DNA of 64,000 bases, taken from contig NC_088295.1 of assembly GCF_032854445.1 (NCBI RefSeq), forward strand, positions 32,539,385 through 32,603,384, read 5' to 3'. Source of the DNA: Liolophura sinensis. Its lineage: Eukaryota; Mollusca; Polyplacophora; Chitonida; Chitonidae. Shown here piece by piece: positions 41,901 to 56,900 of this stretch. How positions within the stretch are numbered: position 1 is the stretch's first letter; each line of letters begins with the position of its first letter. The position numbers and the translations under genes were made by a program. A model generated the notes under the pieces. The model had not been told where the DNA came from, ran no database searches, and worked only from the letters and a program-made list of their open reading frames with translations.

Positions 41901-44900
41901 CCCAAAAAATTAAATCCAGTACCACTTGTGCGACTAGAATATCATCATGGTACTGGTCATTTAAAGTTGTCATTGAATCGGTTTGTCAATCAAGACACAT
42001 GTCAACTTTGGTCAGAATCAGGGAATTCTGGACTGGTAGTTACATTGTCACCTAAGTCACTCAACTTGAGTTGCTGTGTCACCTCGAGTCGAAATCCCTG
42101 AGTGATGGCACATGTCACAGCACATGGTCAAAACATTCATGATGTGAACTCTAACAGTTCTTTCTCTCCTTAGTTAGAGAGTACACTGTATGCTTGTTTT
42201 TAAAGTCTGCTAAAACGTTTTTGAACTTTGTGAGGTTCACGTGAATAACTGTCTGACTTGTGGAATGTTTGCTTTTGAATTCCTGACAAAGTTTCAAACT
42301 GTCACACAATCATCATCAACAACACAGTATTAAAGCCTACTGGTAGGCATAAATTAGTGGTATAAGCTCCGTTCAAAGGAAGGTTTCTTTGACCTGTGAT
42401 CACAGGAATCATACTAAGCTTAGGCAAAAGTGGGAAGTGGGTACTTGTTCAGCTGATTATCATTTTTAATTTCTTTTCTTAGCATGGCCGTCTGATTGAC
42501 GATCTCTTAACTCTTCATTGTCTCAGGTCGTACAAAAGGTAGTAGGGGCCCAAACCATGGAGATTGAAAGAGTGTTGTGCTACAATGGCGATGCGTCAAC
42601 TTTCAGTTCTAAGTCATAGTATAGGCCTACATGTATTTTGAAACAAGCTACATTTTGTTGATCGATGCAAAAGGAACTCAAGCTATACACATACATATGC
42701 TTTATGTTAATTTTCACCTGTACTACATTCATCCGGTATGAACTTAATGGGAACCAATCACTTTCATGCTTTTTATATACAAGCTCCCACAACATGATTG
42801 CTAGAGTCCAATCGGAACTTTGTGAAGATGAGATACAGTGTATGTTTCTTTTACTTCTTTCCCATAAATTTATGATGCGCTTACCCATGTGCCTAAAAAA
42901 GCAAAGTAAACCTTGAGCCCTGAATTTTATGGAATAAATGTACATGTTCATATACACCGAAGAACTTTGCACAGCGTAACATTTATGCTACTTCCAAAGT
43001 AAACAGATGTGATTTATAAAAAATCAAAGCAGTGATGAAAATCACTTACATTCTCTCAAGCTGGCTCATGTATTACGACTGTATTTATTTACCATCTGCA
43101 TGAGCTTCATTCCAACTGTTAACACAGCTCAAGGGGCAAAACACACCGCATGTGTCCCAAACAGCAGTGCTCACATGCACTGTATAATTTTCACATAGGT
43201 GCTATGTGTTTCAAACCACCATTCATAGCTGGCACTTTATACTTACATCCTATTTCTAAACGTGAAGTTTGACTAGTTAAAATGACAAGTGGACAAGACT
43301 GTGTGGAAATCCAATACACTGGTTGAGTTTAAAAAATTTATTTTGCAGTAACCAGCAGATGTACAGAATCGGCGTTACATTTCTTTTATTTTTTATATCA
43401 AAGAACAGAAATCCCTTTACTAGGACAACGCTTTATTCTGTCAAATTATGGAAAGCTGTGATTCAACTTCATGCTGAGAAGTATTTCCTGTTTTAATACA
43501 ACACTAAGGTTTTACTGAATTGTGACCGCGTTGTGAATTATTGGAGCATGTTCACCGAATATCAAGATTTTTGCACACTCTGATCCAGTGAAATGAACAG
43601 ATTTCTGTTTGTGCTGTGGTGGCCTGCTGGGCACATGTGAGGTGAATCCATGGGTTGGATTGTTTGAACACCTGTCTGCGCATGTATTATATGTCACTGT
43701 AGCGATCACATATTCATCAATATAAAGCAACACCCAGTTCTGCTGAATCTTTGATGTAGTGCTCTGAAAGCTGTCAATGTTGGCCTACATACAATGTATT
43801 GTTGTCGTTTTCGGCATGGATGTAGCCAGCTAATGCATCTAGGGTTACACCCAGTCCTGCTTAATCTTTGATACAGTTCGGCAAGAGCTGTCAATGTTGG
43901 CCTACATGTATCCCCTCCCATTGTTCCTGAGTGTTGTTTTAGCGGACACCGACAACTTTAAGTTGAGGAAATCTTGATTAAAAAAACAAACAGGCACTTC
44001 AAATTATGGACTTTGATTTGTTTTTTCTAGCACAAAAGACAAATGAAGCTTTACACCATTTGTTTTCATTCCAGATTTCAAATCACGAAAAGTGAAGAAA
44101 AAATGGAGGATATATGGGAATTAAAGGAAAATTCTCTCCAGCCAGGAGGTAGATAGCATTAATATATATCAACCTGTTACACTTGCATGTTTCCATGCAG
44201 TAGGTCATGCAGCTATTAGCATACACTGTCAATAAGTGTCAGATCTTATTCTCTATTAACCAATTGTCATCCAAATGCAATGTTGTCTTGGAAAGATCTA
44301 AGCTGACCCCACTAAAATAAATGATTGTTTATGGCATAACGCAATTTCTGTGCTGGACACTCCAGCTATATTGTGGTGCTTAACCCCCAATACATTCTGA
44401 CTCTCAGGCCAATCGTTTTTAGATGTGTGTATTAAGTAAGTATACTGTGAATTATTGAATCTACCAGCGATAACAAGCCATCTGTTATGACTCCAGAATC
44501 CTCTCCCACATCCTGAGTCAATGTGTAGTTTGTTTAGACCAGGGAAAAGTTCTGGCGGACTCCAACATGTTCTTAGCTCTGTGCACTAGTCACTGTCACA
44601 TTTGTGTTCTGTATTACTGACCTCACTTACCTAGGTTCCTCTCCTAGATCCATCAGAGTCAGTGTGTAGCTTGTAGCACTAGGGAAAGGCTCTGGCCGAC
44701 TCCAACATACACTCACATTCTTAGCTCTGACCACTGTCACATTTGTCTTTACTACTGATCTCACTTACCAATGATAACACAGCGACTGTCTGGTCGCGAT
44801 TCCTCTCCCAAATCCACCAGAGTCAGTGTGTAGCTTGTAGGACCAGAGAAAGGCACTGGCTGACTCCACCATACACTCACATTCTTAGCCCTGACCACTG

Positions 44901-47900
44901 TCACAATTGTCTTTATTACTCACTTACCAGCAATAACTGGACTCCTGTCTCGCTGTGGTTCCTCTCCCAAATCCACCAGAGTCAGTGTGTAGTTTGTAGG
45001 ACCAGGGAAAGGCACTGACAGACTCCAACACGCTCAGTCCACTAGTCACAGTCACATTTGTGTTCTTTATTACTGATCTCACTTACCAGCGATAACTTGA
45101 TCCCTGTCTCGCTGTGCTTTCTTTCCCAAATCCACCAGTCAGTGTGTAGTTTGTAGGACCAGGGAAAGGCTCTGGCGGACTCCAACATGCTCTGTCCACT
45201 AGTCACTGTCACATTTGTGTTCTTTATTACTGACTTCACTTACCAGCAATAACTTTCTTCCTGTCTCGCTGTGGTTCCTCTCCCAAATCCACCAGAGTCA
45301 GTGTGTAGTTTGTAGGACCAGGGAAAGGCACTGACAGACTCCAACAAGCTCAGTCCACTAGTCACAGTCACATTTGTGTTCTTTATTACTGATCTCACTT
45401 ACCAGCGATAACTTGATCCCTGTCTAGCTGTGCTTTCTTTCCCAAGTCTACCAGTCAGTGTGTAGTTTGTAGGACCAGGGAAAGGCTCTGGCCGACTCCA
45501 ACATGCTCTGTCCACTAGTCACTGTCACATTTGTGTTCTTTATTACTGACTTCACTTACCAGCGATAACTTTCTTCCTGTCTCGCTGTGGTTCCTCTCCT
45601 AAATCCACCAGAGTCAGTGTGTAGTTTGTAGGACCAGGGAAAGGCTCTGGCCGACTCCAACATACACTCACATTCTTAGCTCCTTCCACTGTCACACTTA
45701 TGTTTTTTATTTCAGATGGCACTGTAAAAAAACAATAGCAATGAATGATTGCTCTAGATCAAAAAGCACATGTAAAGAAGATAAATGAAACATCAATTGT
45801 TCCCCTTTTTCCTGTCTATACAATTACTTTCAGCTGAGTGTTGAAGTACATGTTCTCACAAAGATTAAAAAGTCAAGAATGAGAGGGTTATGAGGTTATC
45901 TACAGAACAGTTACAAGTACATAGATCTCTCAAAAGCAGCTGTTACATTGTTACTTTTCAGCATCATCATAGAAAAGAAACAAATGTTATTTTTCATCAA
46001 ATTTCTGTTGTTCATCAAATATGAGAAATGATATATAAAATCTTGCTTTCAAATCATAAAATCTCAAGTTAAATAATTTCTGGTCTGAAATTTTGGGGGG
46101 CAAGACAATCATCACTTTTTCTCAATATGTCAAAAAAGAATTGTGTTCAGTTATAATCAAGAATATGTGGATGGAATGTAACCTTGTGTTGGTTTAGACA
46201 AAAATGATAGGACATACATGTGCAGTAGATAATGAAACTTCATAATCTGTATTACACGAATTTCCTTTCAATAGGCCCAGAAATTTGTCTGTTACCACAG
46301 TTACAGAAATTAAACTTATTAATATATCTACACGTATTGGATGCAAAAAAGAGGAAAAGCCAGGGACCCATTTAGGTCCCCTTGTAGGTGCAGGGAAATG
46401 CCCTAGTAGAGGGTTCAGGTGAGAAAAATTGATGCTGAATTGCAGTTTTTACATTAAAAAAGATAATCAGAAGCTAGATGTGGTGCATAATAAAATTATA
46501 TATTTGTATCACCATAACATTTGGAAAGGTGCAAGAGCACCTGGGAGCTCAACAAATAAGATCGTCTGTGACTGATTGATAGACAACGTTCCAAAAATTT
46601 ACTGATACCGCTACTGAGTAACTGAACACACCATACATGCTTTCTGCCCGTCAACCTCAATGTGGACTTCGTCCTGTGACCAACTTCAGCTGAGCTTGTT
46701 TTTCACACCATTGTCAACCTCTCTAGGTGATTTGCCTTTCTTTAAAGTTCAAAACATGACTGCTTTTATGCCATGAGCGACAGAGTCGAAACCACAGGCG
46801 CCTGTGCCAAAACCACTAACACGCACGGTCACTCAATGAGGAAATATCCATAACAACTGTTGTGATTGGTTGAAAATTTTTTCATAAATGGCCATCTCCA
46901 TGAGTCGGCATCATTCCAAATGGACAAGATCTGCTGTGGAGACTTAAACAACACAGCAGTTCAGTGACGAGAGCGCTGAGGTGATATCCCCTGCTCAAAA
47001 AGGACCCCCAAGGCTTCAAAAAAGTGGAAATCTGTCGATCTTTGGAGAATTTTAATTTTCTTGTTAAAGAGACACAACAGTGACAACAGCAAGTAACTGA
47101 TAATAAGAAGATTTTGTGACCAATTAAAACCTGGGATTAAGAGGTGGAGGGATATGAAACTCTAGTCTTCTCGTTTCATAACGCGGCAGTCTGAGACTTA
47201 TTATCAGTATTATCGTTAATACACTTTCTGAATATACTAGTAGCACAGATTCTAGTGCTGAAAATTGGCTGAGACCACTGTAGGTTTCGAACCAGCGACC
47301 TCGGAGTCAGGCACCAAATCACCAGCAATACATGTTAACCAAATAAACCACTCGACCAAAAGGCCTTCCACAAAAATAGATGATCAGTAGACTTTACAGC
47401 GAAGCTGCATGACTCAAAAACCTGTCTGATATATTCACCTAAGGGAGTGGCATCATTTGTGATCATCAGAGGTGTAAACTGACATCTAAACCAGTCCGAG
47501 ATTTTATCTGATTAACTCACTAACCACAGGATCTTCAAAGAAGACATCGCTTAATCTTTGCCATAGAACTGTCAAAATACGCCTAGTCAACAACCCGATT
47601 CCAGACAACGTTACTGAGGTCATTATAGTACATGTTTGCTTACATATTAATTCAACTATCACGAATTCTTCATTTCTAGTGGTATGATTGAGAGTGTCGT
47701 CAAAATCGCGTCTTTTTGAATGTCAGCTTGATCTGGCCGACGGGATATTTTTTGGTTTTATTCAAAGAAATCCGCCCATCCCATGCCTGAACAACGCCGA
47801 CTTTTAATAAATGTGATTTCGGAAAATGTACCTATAGTAAATATATGTTTGTAATACACCATTTGCTGCATTTTTCTGTTGTTGAAAACGTCTGAAAAAT

Positions 47901-50900
47901 AGGATCTTCAAATTTTACTTTGTGTTTTTACTTTCATTCTATGCACTTAAAGTATAAAAGAAAACTCAGGTTTTATTTTGTTTACTCGTTGAACTCTTGT
48001 AGTACTTTTATGGCACTGCTGAATGTGTACCATTAAAGTTTGGCTACCTTTGACACAAATGGATAAAAAAAACCCAAATGGAAATCACACTTAAAACTGC
48101 AGTGTTGTCGGGTCTGCTCGTCTGATCAACTGATCAAGGGGACTTGTCCAAAGTTCAGTCACCATGCCTGATGACTAAAATCTGTTAAATTACCGATATG
48201 GTTTGTAATTGCCATGTAAATAATTTTACGTCTGTGAGCTGTGTTCTTTATCCTCAATGGCATAAAATAAACTCAAGACAAAGCATGTTATATTTACATT
48301 GAATAGTCTTTTTTGGACATGGTCTTCTTAACAATTTCTTGCTTTTAAATATTTTTTTTCTCTTAAAATGTGAACAGCTGTAACAAGTCGGCTGTTTTGT
48401 GGTAGTTTGTAACTGTAGAGTGCAATCCTGCACAGGCAGATGTTCAATAATAGAACTATTTAAATTTTAGATATCTATTTCAACAACAAAACACACTAAA
48501 TTTTGCTGGGATTGTCTTCAATTATTTTAGTGTTAATTACATTTATTTACAACAGTATGACATATAAAATAAAATAAAATCGAACTGTCAGAAGGAGTAT
48601 GGCTGGTGAAAGTTGGTGTTGATAGAGCACATGGATTTGGCAAGCTACTTACGCGTATATTTAAAAGAGAATGAAAAAGTTCGTTAAAAATGTACAATTC
48701 AGGTCCGATTAAAATATTATTGATTTTCATGTGAGTGGTGAAGCAAAATTTGTACACATTAGAACTGAGGTTAAATGCTGATTTAACATTTTCGCCCTCT
48801 CTGTTATTGTAAACTGTCTTAACAAAATATTTTGTTTTTCCTTAGTAAAGTTGATTACTTCTATCTCGAAAATCCAGATGGAAGAAGCCAAGTGGCTTTT
48901 GTCAACCAGACAGCTCATACACTGACCAAGTCAAACTAATATCAGTTGTCATCTTTGCTCAGAGGATACAATAGGGAATTGACATCTCAATGGAATGAGG
49001 AACCCTTTTTAAGTCACAGACTTTTTTATGTGCTTTCTTCTCTCTATATGATCAGGGCCGGTTCATCTGACACTCACATTTAATATCTGTAAAAAGAATC
49101 GCTGCAGGCCCCTATGTAAAATTATCTTCCGCACAACAAAACATATCGGTCAAAGAACATGCAGATGCCTGCAGCAAAGTTTTTAGAATTATGAACACTG
49201 GGATTTATTTCAAACACAAATCAAGACAGAAAAACACAATAAATGATAGCAAATAAGTGATGCACAGGACAAAGGCCCTTGGTGAGTACAAAACAGGCAA
49301 ACAATTTTTAAAATTTATTTGATTGGTGTTTTATGTCGTACTCAAGGATACTGCACTTACACAACAGTGGACAGAATTACAGGGTTTAAAATTTGCCTCA
49401 TATGACATAGCCTTTGTCCGATATGGAGTCCCTGACACATAAAATTGAAAATTAAGATGGCGTGTATACTGTAAATCTTTGACCTTTTCTACCATTAAAG
49501 CACTTTGTTCAGAGAAATCTATGCACAGAATTATCACGAAAACGATGCTAAAAATGATTTGTTTGTGTCACTGAAGATGCAGTTTTATTAAACTGCACAA
49601 ATTATTTCTCTACACCCCATAATCATCTCAGAATGTTTCAAAATATTGATCGCAAAAATACTGATTGTATATCAGTTGTAAGATAAATTATGTGTAGGTA
49701 ATTTTTGAAGTTAAAATACTATTTGGATTTAAGACAGTGTCTTTTAATTCCTATTAAATTTTGTTTAACACTATTCTATATGTTCAAGTCAAAACGGGTA
49801 CGGGGTCGGGAAAGTCACACAGGGAAGGACTTTTACACCTGTTACTATTTATTTATTTGATTGGTGTTTCATGGCGGCCAACATTATGGTGGGAGGAAAC
49901 TGGACACCTATGCTTCTAAGTCACAGCGGATAAACAACACATGGGGGATAGCGGAGACATGTTCACAGATACCTTGACGGCTTTTATGAACGAAAACGCC
50001 AGTGTCAAGATTAAAAGAAGACAACAAAACGTGCATTACCCAGACTGCATTGCGGAAATGCCCAGGCTCTTAAAGGAGAAGAAAACTTAACTATCAAACA
50101 AATACCAATGAAGAGAGTATACATTTCCTTGCAGGTACATGCCATAAAAAATTCTAATATCTACCATAAGCTGATAAACTGTAAATAAAGTCAGTGCCAA
50201 AATCCTCTGTGGGCGACTTCATTTTGCCCAAATACTAGTGATGAAGTCGTCTGTGTTAGGAGGAGAATTGCCATCGGAAACTGCCGAAGTGCAGTTCATA
50301 CATTTCGGGTAGTACTCTTCTTCCCAGAAGGTAGCAAACAGTACAGTTTGTTTTCCGCTTCACGATCGGGAAACCGGAATGTTAAACATAGGTTCTGAGT
50401 TTACACGAACAAGCCGACAGTTTTAACGACTCACTGGCTGAGAGGCAACACACCCCCAGCATAAATTACAGGGTGTTAAAGATGGAGGATGCGAAGAAGT
50501 CAGCGATTTATGCCAGCTTTGCTGTTTTCAGACTTTATGTGTATGGCGAGGTAAAATCGCAAAATTATGCAGCAGGCACCACCAGATAGAAAAAATGTGC
50601 TCTTTTCAGTCCATAGTGTCATTGTTTTAAGTTTTCTTCTCCTTTAACATCAGTTTCATATCCCCCGGACTCGTAATTCCAGATTACAACAAATACCTCT
50701 TCTCCAACACCCACCTCTCAATAACACTACAACGATGTAACAATCAGTCAAAATATCAGAATAGCTAAGGTTAAGGCTCTCATAACAAAGGTATCAACCA
50801 AATTTGATTATATTCAGACAAGCAGATCAAGTAGAGGTCATGTAGAAAAACAGTAACCAGTGAGAACAGGGGAGTTTTGAGTTGGAACTCTTTTGTTGTT

Positions 50901-53900
50901 AAAGTAAAAACAGTCCTATGTCATGTAAGGCAAACTTTGTCAACATTAATCTACCAATCAACAGAGGCACAAATGACACCTGTTTCCCTTAACAGCTTTT
51001 GAAGTTCTTCAACTCCTCAGTTTTCTCCATTATTTGTTTACTTTAAATTACTTTTTGATTCTTTTTTCTCCTGCCTATGATACAGTAAATGTGATGAACA
51101 TTTTGATAGCTATATATCACATGATACTTTTGGACATTTCTTACCTTTTTTTGTAGTGATGAAAGAATTGGACCTTGAACCTTCCCTATTACTAAACAGT
51201 GAAACTGATAAAAAGACAGGAACATGACAACACTCCTCAGCACTTAGCACTGAGGGCTGTCACTGAGGAGTGATTAGCCTTAAGGGTCCGAGGAATGAAA
51301 ACAGAGAAAATCTTGATTGATGACAGGCTAATGGATTATCCCAAACTAAGGTATCTTACCCTCAGGATTCGTTCTGACGGTCAGCGTAGCCGGATCAGGA
51401 TTCTCATCTACACCTTCAGATTTCAGATACATCTCCAGTCTATACTCAATGTATGGGAACAAGTCTGTGACATTGTACGTGAAGTTCATCTGGCTTTTGC
51501 CAAACTGCTCATAACTCACATTTCCACAAAATGTCTGCGTTTGTGACTGAGGAAGACAAATGAGTAAAGTTTTAAACAAACATACTGGTATAATGAGAAA
51601 TTTCTGAACCACCATTAATATATTGCCAATAAGTATTTGACAACCTCTGTGTGGATATGGTCTGATATGAAGTGGAAACTACTTGCCTTCCATACTCTGG
51701 AAGCTGAGTACAGGGAGCTAAATATACATATGTATCAATGACTCAAGGGCCGGATAAAGGCATGGTGGATATACAACAATACATATACAGTAAAACTTGT
51801 TTGAACTGACCACGCCCGGTACTGCGAGAAAATTTTGGTTTTCACAAGATTTTAGGGCATTTTTGAAGCTTTGTCTGTCAAAAAAGGGATTTGTTTCATA
51901 CACGCAATTTTTTCTGTCACATTCGCCAAGGTAAAACTGCTTCTTAGGATATCTTTGCCCACAATGGACACAATGACCAGCTCTGTGCCAGTTTCACGTA
52001 AGACCTACTGACTTTATCAGTCGCGCATTTATCAGTCGCGCATTTCCATACAACGTCTCTTGGTTATTCCTAATGGGTCGCCCCATGACTGATTCAATGA
52101 AATATGAGAACTACAATGTATAGTGACAGAGAGTGACCTTAATGCATTATTTCACATCCTGAATAGCTCAGTCACCCCACTTCTTGACTAAGCTGAGCAA
52201 TGTACTGGTCAAACTGAAATTTAAGAGAATGTGTTCACTAATCTGAGAAACTGTTTATTAAGACGATTATCTCCCTTCTCTGACCTCTTTTGCCCCCCCC
52301 CCCCCCACAGTGGTAAAGGCAAGGGTTGGGATTATACAAAAGCCAGATTATACAAAGCCAGATTATACAAACTGGATTAATACGCACTAGATACGAGGAC
52401 TGGAAATCATGGATGGTATTCACAATTATAGATAAGTGCAGGTTTATTCAAATAAAATAACATGGGTTCCAAATGGAGATAAAAGTGGACTATGTGGCAT
52501 GGTTGGCACATTGACAAGATGTCATTTCCAGAGGCGTCGGTGTTAGAAGTTTCAATATACACAAATGTACCCTTGAGGTTTTTATAAATTACATGTATAG
52601 TACTCACTGCTACACCATCTTCTGTAAAGTGAACCTGTCTAAGGCAGCCATTTTCCTTGAACACCAGCAGGCGAAAATGCTTTACATTGGTATCCGTCCT
52701 CTCCCATATCAGCTCAAAACTTCGTGATGTTTTTGACGTTAGTGAGATGTTGACTGGGGAAGGACCTGAGAATTACGACAGCAAAGATATTTTTTTCCCA
52801 AAAAAAATCCCTGGAGATCGACCATGACCACATGTCCAGTGTTTAAACAAATGTTATTAATTATTTAGTATCAATCTGTATCATGTGGTATACAACATTG
52901 CTTAATTTGTCACACTGACCAAGCCATAGAGAGAAAATATTTATTGTATAATCCTGCAAAATTAGTAAATGAAAAAAAAAACTATAAAGTTTCTGTTCGC
53001 TACAGGTACACTATTACTATACACACATCAATACATGACTATATATATGCATATACACTTGATGCATACTTGTATATAGCTTAACACTGCCAACTGGGTA
53101 TGCTACTTGTATGTAGCTTAACACTGCCAACTGAGTATGCTACTTGTATGTAGCTTAACACTGCCAACTGAGTATGCTACTTGTATGTAGCTTAACGCTG
53201 TCAACTGGGTATGCTACTTGTATGTAGCTTAACACTGCCAACTGAGTATGCTACTTGTATGTAGCTTAACACTGCCAACTGAGTATGCTACTTGTATGTA
53301 GCTTAACACTGCCAACTGAGTATGCTACTTGTATGTAGCTTAACGCTGCCAACTGGGTATGCTACTTGTATGTAGCTTAACACTGCCAACTGGGTATGCT
53401 ACTTGTATGTAGCTTAACACTGCCAACTGAGTATGCTACTTGTATGTAGCTTAACGCTGCCAACTGGGTATGCTACTTGTATGTAGCTTAACACTGCCAA
53501 CTGAGTATGCTACTTGTATGTAGCTTAACCCTGTCAACTGAGTATGCTACTTGTATGTAGCTTAACACTGCCAACTGAGTATGCTACTTGTATGTAGCTT
53601 AAAACTGCCAACTGGGTATGCTACTTGTATGTAGCTTAACACTGCCAACTGAGTATGCTACTTGTATGTAGCCTAACACTGCCAACTGGGTATGCTACTT
53701 GTATGTAGCTTATCTCTGCCAACTGGGTATGCTACTTGTATGTAGCTTATCTCTGCCAACTGGGTATGCTACTTATATGTAGCTTATCTCTGCCAACTGG
53801 GTATGCTACTTGTATGTAGCTTAACACTGCCAACTGGGTATGCTACTTGTATGTAGCTTAACGCTGCCAACTGGGTATGCTACTTGTATGTAGCTTAACA

Positions 53901-56900
53901 CTGCCAACTGGGTATGCTACTTGTATGTAGCTTAACACTGCCAACTGAGTATGCTACTTGTATGTAGCTTATCTCTGCCAACTGGGTATGCTACTTGTAT
54001 GTAGCTTAACGCTGCCAACTGGGTATGCTACTTGTATGTAGCTTAACACTGCCAACTGGGTATGCTACTTGTATGTAGCTTAACACTGCCAACTGAGTAT
54101 GCTACTTGTATGTAGCTTATCTCTGCCAACTGGGTATGCTACTTGTATATAGCTTAACACTGCCAACTGGGTATGCCACTTGTATGTAGCTTAACACTGC
54201 CAACTGAGTATGCTACTTGTATGTAGCTTAACGCTGCCAACTGGGTATGCTACTTGTATGTAGCTTAACACTGCCAACTGGGTATGCTACTTGTATGTAG
54301 CTTAACCCTGTCAACTGAGTATGCTACTTGTATGTAGCTTAACACTGCCAACTGAGTATGCTACTTGTATGTAGCTTAACGCTGCCAACTGAGTATGTTA
54401 CTTGTATGTAGCTTATCTCTGCCAACTGAGTATGCTACTTGTATGTAGCTTAACACTGCCAACTGAGTATGCTACTTGTATGTAGCTTATCTCTGCCAAC
54501 TGAGTATGCTACTTGTACATAGCCTAACACTGCCAACTGAGTATGCTACTTGTATGTAGCTTATCTCTGCCAACTGGGTATGCTACTTGTATGTAGCTTA
54601 ACACTGCCAACTGAGTATGCTACTTGTACATAGCCTAACACTGCCAACTGAGTATGCTACTTGTATGTAGCTTAACACTGCCAACTGAGTATGCTACTTG
54701 TATGTAGCTTATCTCTGCCAACTGAGTATGCTACTTGTATGTAGCTTAACACTGCCAACTGAGTATGCTACTTGTATGTAGCTTATCTCTGCCAACTCAG
54801 TATGCTACTTGTACGTAGCCTAACGCTGTCAACTGAGTATGCTACTTGTATGTAGCTTAACACTGCCAACTGAGTATGCTACTTGTATGTAGCTTAACAC
54901 TGTCAACTGAGTATGCTAATAGTATGTAGCTTAACACTGCCAATGGGGTATGCTTGTTTCTGCACCTGAGTGGAAATGTACAGGACTTACGCAGCTCTAC
55001 ATCATATGTCTGAGAGATTGAGGAGTTGACGTTGTTAGACTGGGCCTTCAGCTTTAGGTGATATAACCCAGACACCGGGGCATGCAAGACATAACTGTGA
55101 TTCTTCTTATTCTGGTACGTAATCTCCTCTTGCCTAGAGAATCCACTTGGTCCAGTAACCATCAGGTAGAATTTGTCCACCAATCCTGTCCCGTTTGTCC
55201 ACGTAAATGTGATTGTCTTTTCCGCAGAGGACGACGTATTTGACACATACACTGGTACACTAGGTGCTGAAATACCCCAAAGGATTAGCATATATGAATA
55301 ATGCTAAGTACAATGAATAATTAAAAGTGCATATGAATGTTAAAAGTTTCAAACATTTTCAATCCAAGAAGGGAATGCCTGACGTACATAAGCTGAGAGT
55401 TAATAATGATATCAGGAATTTGTAACGTAATTGGCAGCGTTCAGGATTACAATGTACCTTCAGTTTTCACTAATGATCATCTGACCTGACCCATATAATA
55501 AAAAAGAAATCAATTTTGACTGAATGGTACCTGAGAAAATAACAATTTTGGTGCATGAGCCAATCAAATGATTAAATACATGTATTTAGTGACAACATGG
55601 ACTAACAAATTAGTGACATTGATATTTGTCTGCTGTATTTACAGTAACATGTATAAGCTAAGCTGGATATCAAGAAGAATTTCTGAGTTCAGAAACCAGT
55701 CAAACAATCCAGTCTAAAGTGCACATATCATTCTGAAGCCATTGCACAAAGCCTCAAATCTACCCTGACAACTTGTTAAGTCTTCCACATTTTCCACATC
55801 AGACACAAGAAAGCCATAAATCTGACTTCTTGTCAACAGATTCAAGTTCTCCTGACTGAATATTCACAAAAGTCACAGGATTAAAGATAAAAAATCAATA
55901 CATTAGTTCTGGAGATAATGTTTGTAAGCAATTCATGTATGTGATCTCTGACATCAAAAGTATATCAAAGGGCATCATGCCCACAATGTCATCGGGGTGG
56001 CCTAGCTGTAATGTATTTGATATGGCTCAGTAGTTTAGGGCAGAGATATAGCACGGCAAAATCCTATGAATTTTAGCCTGATAAAGTAGGTCCAAAGGCA
56101 TGCTGACTGCACATTAGTTCACCAAATGTTATAACAATCAGTTCTGCTGGGCAGATAGACGGCAAATGAGTATATAATATAACTATGACAATACCCTTCA
56201 GCTGTGTTGAAAATAAACTGCGTGTGCATTTTTGACTGAACGCTTCCTTAAAAAATTGGGCTGACAGCTTGTCTCCATGACCTAGCAAACACGATGAAAA
56301 GCTGAGGAACCCTTCAAATTACATAGCCTAGTCTGGGGTTCAACCCTTATGCTGTGTGCTTTGTTGTTAGGAGTAGCACTGTTCTTTTTCCAGAGAAACC
56401 ACCCTTGAAAGAAAATGGTTTTCAGAGACTTTCAAGAGCTTTCAAGAACTATAATGTCCTATATTTCCAGGGTTTCAATGACCACTAAGTTAATGTACAA
56501 TCCGTCACATGAAATTTAATGGATACTAGTATATGAGTAGGTATTCTGATACATGATTGTAAACTTGATGTAGCTTATATGCTAGTCCAATATTTCAAAC
56601 ACAACGCAATATGATATTTAACATTGGGAACCTTGTAATTCAATGAGCCGTGTCCCACTCTCTTCCATATTGTGCAGTTCTCTCCGCATAACATGACACG
56701 TTCAGTTTAAACAGAACCTTAATATAGTATCTGAACACAACAGAAAACTATTAAAACATTAAGTATGAAGCACAATGTTTCTGGTGCTTGAACCAAGCAC
56801 CACGTCTATCTCCACGCAAATTAAAATTTAAGAATAGATGCCTGGAGGTCTCATTTTTATAAACAACTACTTAAATTAGTACAGTCAACATCAGAATCAC

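Larger units (their letters stand above)
38206..45559. other. RPTP intron splitting FN3 domain 6, 7.35 kb
   Basis: The largest intron fully inside the window. It holds a SINE fragment, a duplicated segment of about 300 bp (38855 and 39405), two gcgcatgcg palindromes (about 40053 and 40802), a two-copy 120-bp repeat (43731-43915) and the FN3 exon-fragment array at its upstream end. No exon was supported on the plus strand. Confidence 0.5.
45722..51359. other. RPTP intron, 5.6 kb
   Basis: Separates FN3 domains 5 and 6. It holds a tRNA-like SINE fragment (47265-47372), SINE tail fragments (49315-49375 and 49850-49960), and a slightly CpG-richer stretch at 50200-50560 with a possible plus-strand first exon. 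No further FN3 exon was seen. Confidence 0.5.

Noticed and set aside
44460-45550. The FN3 exon fragments as alternative, mutually exclusive exons
   Set aside because: The copies lack a polypyrimidine tract and AG at the acceptor side, and several have frame-breaking deletions.
47265-47372. A tRNA gene on the minus strand
   Set aside because: A and B boxes are present, but no pairing acceptor stem or anticodon arm could be drawn, so it fits a SINE relic better.
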